Source: Deinococcus radiotolerans (GTDB lineage: Bacteria; Deinococcota; Deinococci; Deinococcales; Deinococcaceae). Taken from it: 58,505 nt of DNA. Of the stretch, positions 53,563-58,505 are shown one piece after another. Each line of letters begins with the position of its first letter. The first letter of the stretch is position 1. The notes beneath the pieces are model-generated. The model saw only the letters and a list, made by a program, of their open reading frames with translations. It was not told the DNA's origin and did not search any database. Location: the NCBI RefSeq assembly GCF_014647435.1, contig NZ_BMPE01000018.1:1-58505 (forward strand). The letters are read 5' to 3'. Position numbers and translations under genes: made by a program.

Positions 53563-54777
53563 TCACGTGGCCGCTGCGGTGCCCTCCAGGCGGGCGCGGT
53601 GCGTCCACCAGATGCCCAGCAGCAGCGCGGTCGCCAGGCCGCCGCCCACTAGGAAGGCGTGGGTCGGGAGCTGCGTGCCGAGCAATCCGGCAACCGGGTA
53701 GGCGAACGCCCACCACAGGTGACTCCACGCGAAGTGCGCGCCGTACACGCGGCCCTGCGCGGCATCCTCGGTCCGTTCGGCCAGCAGCGTCTCGGTGGGC
53801 AGGTTCACCCAGTTCTGCCCCACACCGGCGAGCAGCCAGAAGACCATCAGGCCGCCCAGCGGCAGGACATCGCCGGGCAGAATGGCGACACTGGTGACCA
53901 GTGCGCCCAGCGCGATGAAGCGCGTCAGGGGGATGCGCTTCCCGGCGCTGCCGACCGCGAGGGACGCCAGGGCCGCGCCGAGGCCGTAGGCGGCCATCAC
54001 CCAGCCGTACTGCGCCCCCCCGAGGTTCAGGCCGCCTTCCACGCGCGAGACGGTCACGGTCAGGATCAGCGCGCCGGCCACGGCCGCGACGAGTTCCATC
54101 AGCAGGGCGAAACGGATGGGCGCGTCGCGCCACAGGCGGGCCGTGCCGTCCCGGACGTCCTGGAAGGTGCTGCGCTCGACGGGGGTCTCACTGGCGCGCA
54201 GCGCGGGCAGACTCAGGATCAGCAGGCCGGACAGCAGGAAGCTGGCCGCGTCGACCATGAACAGGGTGCGGGTGCCGAGCGCGGCGGCCAGCAGACCCGC
54301 GAGGCCCGGGCCGAGAATGCCGAGCAGTTCGGTCGTGGCGCTCGACAGCGCGAAGGCCGGCCGGGCGTCCTCCCGGCCGACCACCAGGGGAATGGTGGCC
54401 TGGTTGGTGGGGGTGAAGAACGCGGTCAGCGCATTGAGGAGGAACATCAGCACGTAGATCTGCCAGATCTCGGTGACGAAGAACATGGCGCCCAGGATCA
54501 GCATGCGGCCGAAGTCGCAGGTGGCCAGGACGGTGCGGCGGTTGACGCGGTCGGCGAGCACCCCGGCGAGTGGGCTGAGCAGCACGAACGCGGTGACGCG
54601 CAGGGTCAGGGCCGCGGCGAGTACGGCGGGCGCCTGGGCGGGCCCAGCCAATTGGGCGGCCAGCAGGGCCAGTCCCACCCAGGTGAGGGCGTCACCGATC
54701 TGGCTGACGGTCTGCGCCGTGTACAGCCGGGCGTAGCGGCGGTTGCGCAGGGCGCTGAAGAGGGTCAGGGCGTTCAA
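53563..54777 (-). CDS. MFS exporter of the NreB-like type
   Basis: The 404-residue protein has twelve predicted helices and an MFS_3-type start (RNRRYARLYTAQTVSQIGDAL) with GVLADRVNRRTVLATCD between helices 2 and 3. It resembles NreB and enterobactin-exporter-like proteins and is paired with an ArsR-type regulator (TTG start overlapping its stop), so Ni/Co or another metal export is plausible but not shown by specific residues. About 220 unassigned bases separate it from the SCO1 operon. Confidence 0.82.
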   Translation of the reverse strand: MNALTLFSALRNRRYARLYTAQTVSQIGDALTWVGLALLAAQLAGPAQAPAVLAAALTLRVTAFVLLSPLAGVLADRVNRRTVLATCDFGRMLILGAMFFVTEIWQIYVLMFLLNALTAFFTPTNQATIPLVVGREDARPAFALSSATTELLGILGPGLAGLLAAALGTRTLFMVDAASFLLSGLLILSLPALRASETPVERSTFQDVRDGTARLWRDAPIRFALLMELVAAVAGALILTVTVSRVEGGLNLGGAQYGWVMAAYGLGAALASLAVGSAGKRIPLTRFIALGALVTSVAILPGDVLPLGGLMVFWLLAGVGQNWVNLPTETLLAERTEDAAQGRVYGAHFAWSHLWWAFAYPVAGLLGTQLPTHAFLVGGGLATALLLGIWWTHRARLEGTAAAT

Positions 54778-55145
54778 TGGACGCTCCCGGGGGCGGCGTC
54801 GGTGTGGGGGTGGTCGGGGAGGTCCAAGCGGGTGTGCTGGGCGTGACTGAAGGCTTCCTGGAGGACGGTGATGAGGTGGGTGTCAGTCAGGCGGTAGTGG
54901 ACGTGGGGGCCGTCGCGGCGGGACTGGACGAGCCCGGCGTGGCGCAGGGCGCCGAGGTGGCGGCTGACGGTGCTCTGCGGGAGGTTGAGGGCGCCCACGA
55001 GGGCACTGACGCTCTGTTCGCCGGTGACGAGGCGCAGGAGGATCTGTACGCGGATGGGTTCGGAGAGGGCTTTGAAGAGCGTGGTGACGTGCCAGAGGTC
55101 GTCGGGGTGGGGGGGCACGTGGAGGGGGTGGTGCTGCATGCCCAA
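54774..55145 (-). CDS. ArsR family regulator of the MFS exporter
   Basis: A 123-residue winged-helix repressor (ALSEPIRVQILLRLV, LNLPQSTVSRHLGALRHAGL, GPHVHYRLTDTHL). It lacks the CxC box; instead it is His-rich at both ends (MGMQHHPLHVPPHPDDLWHV and HAQHTRLDLPDHPHTDA). A His-based site suggests Ni, Co or Zn sensing as in NmtR or KmtR. It is co-translated with the MFS gene. A dyad at 55149-55171 lies directly upstream. Confidence 0.88.
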   Translation of the reverse strand: MGMQHHPLHVPPHPDDLWHVTTLFKALSEPIRVQILLRLVTGEQSVSALVGALNLPQSTVSRHLGALRHAGLVQSRRDGPHVHYRLTDTHLITVLQEAFSHAQHTRLDLPDHPHTDAAPGSVH

Positions 55146-55148
55146 ACC

Positions 55149-55171
55149 CTATCATCCGCGTATCCGGATAG
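55149..55171. promoter_or_regulatory. Dyad operator of the ArsR-MFS unit
   Basis: CTATC (55149-55153) and GATAG (55167-55171) flank a central perfect palindrome TATCCGGATA (55161-55170). It lies just before the regulator start, and overlaps a minus-strand GATAGGG -10-like sequence. Confidence 0.55.
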
Positions 55172-55184
55172 GTAGATTTAGAGA

Positions 55185-55482
55185 ATGATCATCACCGCCA
55201 GCGTCCCCGCCGGCAGCCTGCTCGGCCAGATCACCCACAGTGAAGACCCCCGCGCGCCCACGGCCACCGACGTCGGCTTCCACCCGGCCGCTCCCGGAAG
55301 CGTCACCGAACCCACCGCCCTGATCCGCGGGGAACTCTTTGATCTGCTACCACGACCGGGACGCGGACGGCAGCAGCACCCTCACCGTCACACGCCTGCC
55401 CCAACCGGTCGCGGAACGCCACATCCAGGTTCAACTGAACCGGGGAGCGGGCCGGCCTCCCCTGACGCGCAGTGAGCCTTGA
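55185..55482 (+). pseudogene. Frameshifted small conserved-looking protein
   Basis: An ATG at 55185 opens MIITASVPAGSLLGQITHSE, reading to ALIRGELFD; one base later the sensible sequence continues as ICYHDRDADGSSTLTVTRLP and QPVAERHIQVQLNRGAGRPP, ending at TGA 55480-55482. The two halves make about 98 residues of soluble protein. The family is not recognised. Either the gene is decayed by a one-base insertion near 55340 or the base is a sequencing error. It starts divergently from the ArsR-MFS unit. Confidence 0.45.
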
Positions 55483-55831
55483 GCGGCGTGGTCGGTGGCC
55501 GCAGCCAGACTGGACGGAACCAGCGGACCCACGCCAAGCCCCCCGGCGTGTGGCGAACCCCACGACGCCACGGCGCACGCGGGACACGCGCGCCACAAAC
55601 GAAAACCCAGTCCACGGGACGCAGCGCACCTGCGCCCCGCAGACCGGACATGTGAACGCGCCAGACCAGCACGAGCGCAGCCTCCTGGTCGAGCGGGCGG
55701 CAGCGGCGGGCTGCGTCCGGCGTCCAGGCCACCTGGAGGGCCACCTCACCCGGCGCCCTTCACGAGGGTCCACCCCGCCGTGGCACGTGCTCGAATGGAC
55801 GTACGGCCCCCGCCACCCGCCCCATTTCCAG
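55483..55831. other. Intergenic stretch, nothing recognised
   Basis: About 350 bases downstream of two convergent features. Several short frames exist, none with a ribosome site or known resemblance. Confidence 0.45.
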
Positions 55832-56547
<716 letters not shown>

Positions 56548-56551
<4 letters not shown>

Positions 56552-57234
56552 GCCGGGTCGCCTTCAGGCACGAATTCCTGAGCCTGCTGCGGCTGAGGTT
56601 CGACCGGGGCGGTGGGCGCGAGCAGGTGATTCACAGCGACCGCGAGTACGGCACCCAAGAGTGGGGCCACCCAGTACAGCCAGTGCGCGGTCCAGAGGCC
56701 ACTGGCCAGCGCCGGGCCGAAGGAGCGGGCGGGGTTCATGCTGGCCCCGGTGATCGGACCACCCATCGCGGCTTCCAGGGCGACGACGCCCCCGACGACC
56801 CAGGGCAGGCCGGAGCGCAACGCGACCAGGAGCAGGAAGAACGTCAGGATCAGTTCGAGGGTGAAGGCTTGCAGGACGCTGCCCGCAGGCATCGTCACCC
56901 CAAGATTGCCCTTCAGGCCGAACAGGGCCAGCAGCGCAAAAGCGGCCAGGGACGCACCGATCAGTTGCGCAGCGACGTACGGCAGGACGCGCGTTCTGGG
57001 GAACTGCCCGGCGAGCGTCAGGGCGAAGGTCGCAGCCGGGTTGATGTGCGCGCCACTGATGGGCGCCAGGGCGGCAATCACGGCCGTGACGGTCAGGCCG
57101 AAGATAGCCGCGACCCCGAGGTGACCCAGGACACCTGTCTGCGCCTGCACGACGGCGGCGCCCGGACCGAAGAACACTAGGGCGAACGTACCCAGGCCTT
57201 CCGCTGCGGCGGCGCGGGAGAGGGGAACGCTCAC
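56548..57234 (-). CDS. aqpS: Aquaglyceroporin, AqpS-like arsenite channel
   Basis: The 228-residue channel has six membrane helices and the two NPA boxes, INPAATFAL and MNPARSFGPA. In ars operons that lack a pump, AqpS lets As(III) formed by ArsC leave down its gradient. The gene lies one base after arsC and overlaps the phosphoesterase gene. GTG start at 57234. Context (arsR, arsC) supports the arsenite role over water or glycerol uptake. Confidence 0.9.
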
Positions 57235-57235
57235 T

Positions 57236-57697
<462 letters not shown>

Positions 57698-57706
57698 GCA
57701 GTGACG

Positions 57707-58027
57707 CTAACACAACGATTTGACTTGATGTGTCAGGGTGGTTTGATCTGAGAGGAGGTCGCTCAGGAGCTCTCCGCCCAGGCGGTAGAGCGCTGGACGA
57801 TACAGGGTGTAGTACATGTTCTTGCCCCGCTGCTCCGACGTGACCAAGCCAGCCTCCCGCAGGATGCCGAGGTGGTAGGACACCTTGGACTGCGGAAGGT
57901 TGAGCAGGACTTCCAGGTCGCAGACGCAGCGCTCCCCACTGGCCAAGTGGCGCACCAGCTCATAACGGGTGTCCTGCGCCAGGGCCTTGAGTTGATCCAG
58001 CACGGTAGGGGCAGTCAGGACAGTCAC
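57707..58027 (-). CDS. arsR: ArsR family arsenite-responsive repressor
   Basis: A 106-residue winged-helix repressor with Cys34 and Cys36 in GERCVCDLE, the As(III) box (ELCVCDL type), LPQSKVSYHLGILREAGL and GKNMYYTLY, ending in a Cys. It heads arsR-arsC-aqpS-phosphoesterase. GTG start at 58027; TAGAAT lies 6 bases upstream on the minus strand, so the message is probably leaderless. It differs from the ArsR at 20695, so the two arsenic modules are separately sensed. Confidence 0.93.
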   Translation of the reverse strand: MTVLTAPTVLDQLKALAQDTRYELVRHLASGERCVCDLEVLLNLPQSKVSYHLGILREAGLVTSEQRGKNMYYTLYRPALYRLGGELLSDLLSDQTTLTHQVKSLC

Positions 58028-58033
58028 GCATCC

Positions 58034-58039
58034 ATTCTA
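58034..58039 (-). promoter_or_regulatory. -10 box of the arsR-arsC-aqpS operon
   Basis: TAGAAT on the minus strand (58039-58034) stands 6 bases before the GTG of arsR. The upstream AT-rich stretch TTGTTTGAAGCGAA is the probable ArsR site. The -35 region is weak (TTCGGA at 17 bases). Confidence 0.55.
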
Positions 58040-58445
58040 TTCGCTTCAAACAAGCATCCGAAAACGAAACACCGGCAGGGAAATACGGAGGCGGAGCTGA
58101 CCGCGGCGCCGGGCTGGCCTGGGGTCTGCGCGCAGGTGCGGCCGGACGTCGAGGGACGACGTAGTGGCGTGGGGCGCTGGCTTTGGCCGGGACGCAGTGA
58201 CCCACTCAAGCCGCCTGTAAGGACTGGACGCGCCCGAACTGGAGCTATGCGATGAGCGCCGGTACCCCGATCTGGGGCGAGAGGAACGTTTCCGATACGT
58301 CTCGCTGGCGGAGGCCAGCTGTGCTGAATGTATTGAAGTGCCAGTGCGCGGCACCGTGTGCCCCCCGATGCCCAGCGGCTTGCCGCGCCGCTAAACCACG
58401 TCACCGCCGCCTCCGCCACCTTAGAGGCCCGTGCAGCACGTCTAA
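58040..58445. other. Intergenic stretch between arsR and the right IS end
   Basis: About 400 bases with no gene I can support. They contain the upstream part of the arsR promoter and then mixed sequence reaching the TAA target bases (58443-58445) next to the insertion sequence. A gene interrupted by the insertion is possible but none is recognisable. Confidence 0.45.
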
Positions 58446-58505
58446 GAGCCTGAGGACAGAACACGTCGGACTATGTTCCGATCATGGTCGAGCAGCTCGT
58501 ACCCG
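58446..58505 (+). mobile_element. IS5-family insertion sequence, 5' end (runs off the right edge)
   Basis: The outer tip GAGCCTGAGGACA is next to TAA (TNA-type target). With the preceding base it is the exact inverse of 122-182. The element reads rightward out of the window, opposite to the left copy, so the two face away from each other. Confidence 0.85.
58484..58505 (+). CDS. IS5-family transposase, first residues
   Basis: ATG at 58484 opens MVEQLVP, the same start as the left-hand transposase fragment, and is cut by the window edge after 22 bases. Identity of the 61-base overlap supports the same element. Confidence 0.75.

Noticed and set aside
55388..55773. Minus-strand frames in the gap before the phosphoesterase
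   Set aside because: Trp/Arg/Gly-rich translations with no motif or ribosome site; they overlap the frameshifted plus-strand gene.

Overview
The window reads as high-GC accessory DNA from a Deinococcus-like bacterium. The evidence is the GC-rich third codon positions, the many GTG and TTG starts, the 1-8 bp gene overlaps, and several promoters whose -10 box lies only 6 nt before the start codon, as on leaderless mRNAs. A T. thermophilus-type C-H-H CsoR agrees with this. No tRNA, rRNA, CRISPR array or replication gene was recognised. Both ends of the window lie inside the 5' end of the same IS5-family element. The two copies face outwards, so the whole segment is bracketed by inverted insertion sequences.

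Layout. 0.4-8.7 kb: a small DNA-binding protein, a class-3 lipase overlapping a lipoprotein, a decayed PI-PLC-like gene, a metallophosphoesterase with a similar beta-domain, and a Fic protein. 9.2-10.8 kb: a tyrosine recombinase with a strong terminator and two small unknown genes. 11-18.7 kb: single-domain response regulators, a sigma-region-2 remnant, an alpha/beta hydrolase with divergent TetR, a large PAS/GAF histidine kinase, a protein weakly reminiscent of CRISPR RAMPs, an RHH protein and a PD-(D/E)XK-like nuclease. 18.7-23.7 kb: an organoarsenical island (MFS, DUF6428, small CPTC peptide, arsR, arsO, arsN2, MarR, arsN1).

24.3-34.4 kb: a Zn/Cd P-type ATPase with a glutaredoxin and a ZIP transporter, then a copper block (P-type ATPase with an unusual CPD motif, csoR, copZ, copA) with two CsoR boxes. 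34.5-36.8 kb: a Xre/RES toxin-antitoxin pair abutting an EVE-type nuclease. 37-41.8 kb: an FTR1 iron-uptake operon carrying a hydantoinase/oxoprolinase gene. 41.9-46.5 kb: a copper-storage block (DUF305, Csp, two-component system, LysM-M23 peptidase) tied together by TGTAAA repeats. 46.7-49.4 kb: a persulfide operon (MBL dioxygenase, MFS, ArsR-rhodanese). 49.8-53.3 kb: YnfA and an operon of DUF3105, DUF305, SCO1 and a SmtB-like sensor. 53.6-55.1 kb: an MFS exporter with its ArsR. 55.8-58 kb: arsR-arsC-aqpS-phosphoesterase.

Taken together this is a metal and metalloid resistance island. Each efflux, storage or detoxification module has its own sensor (ArsR/SmtB, CsoR, MarR or two-component). 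It is mixed with recombination, toxin-antitoxin, Fic and nuclease genes typical of a plasmid or genomic island. The two arsenic modules are complementary: one has acetyltransferases, a flavoprotein and an MFS protein, the other a reductase and an aquaglyceroporin. Neither has an Acr3 or ArsB pump.
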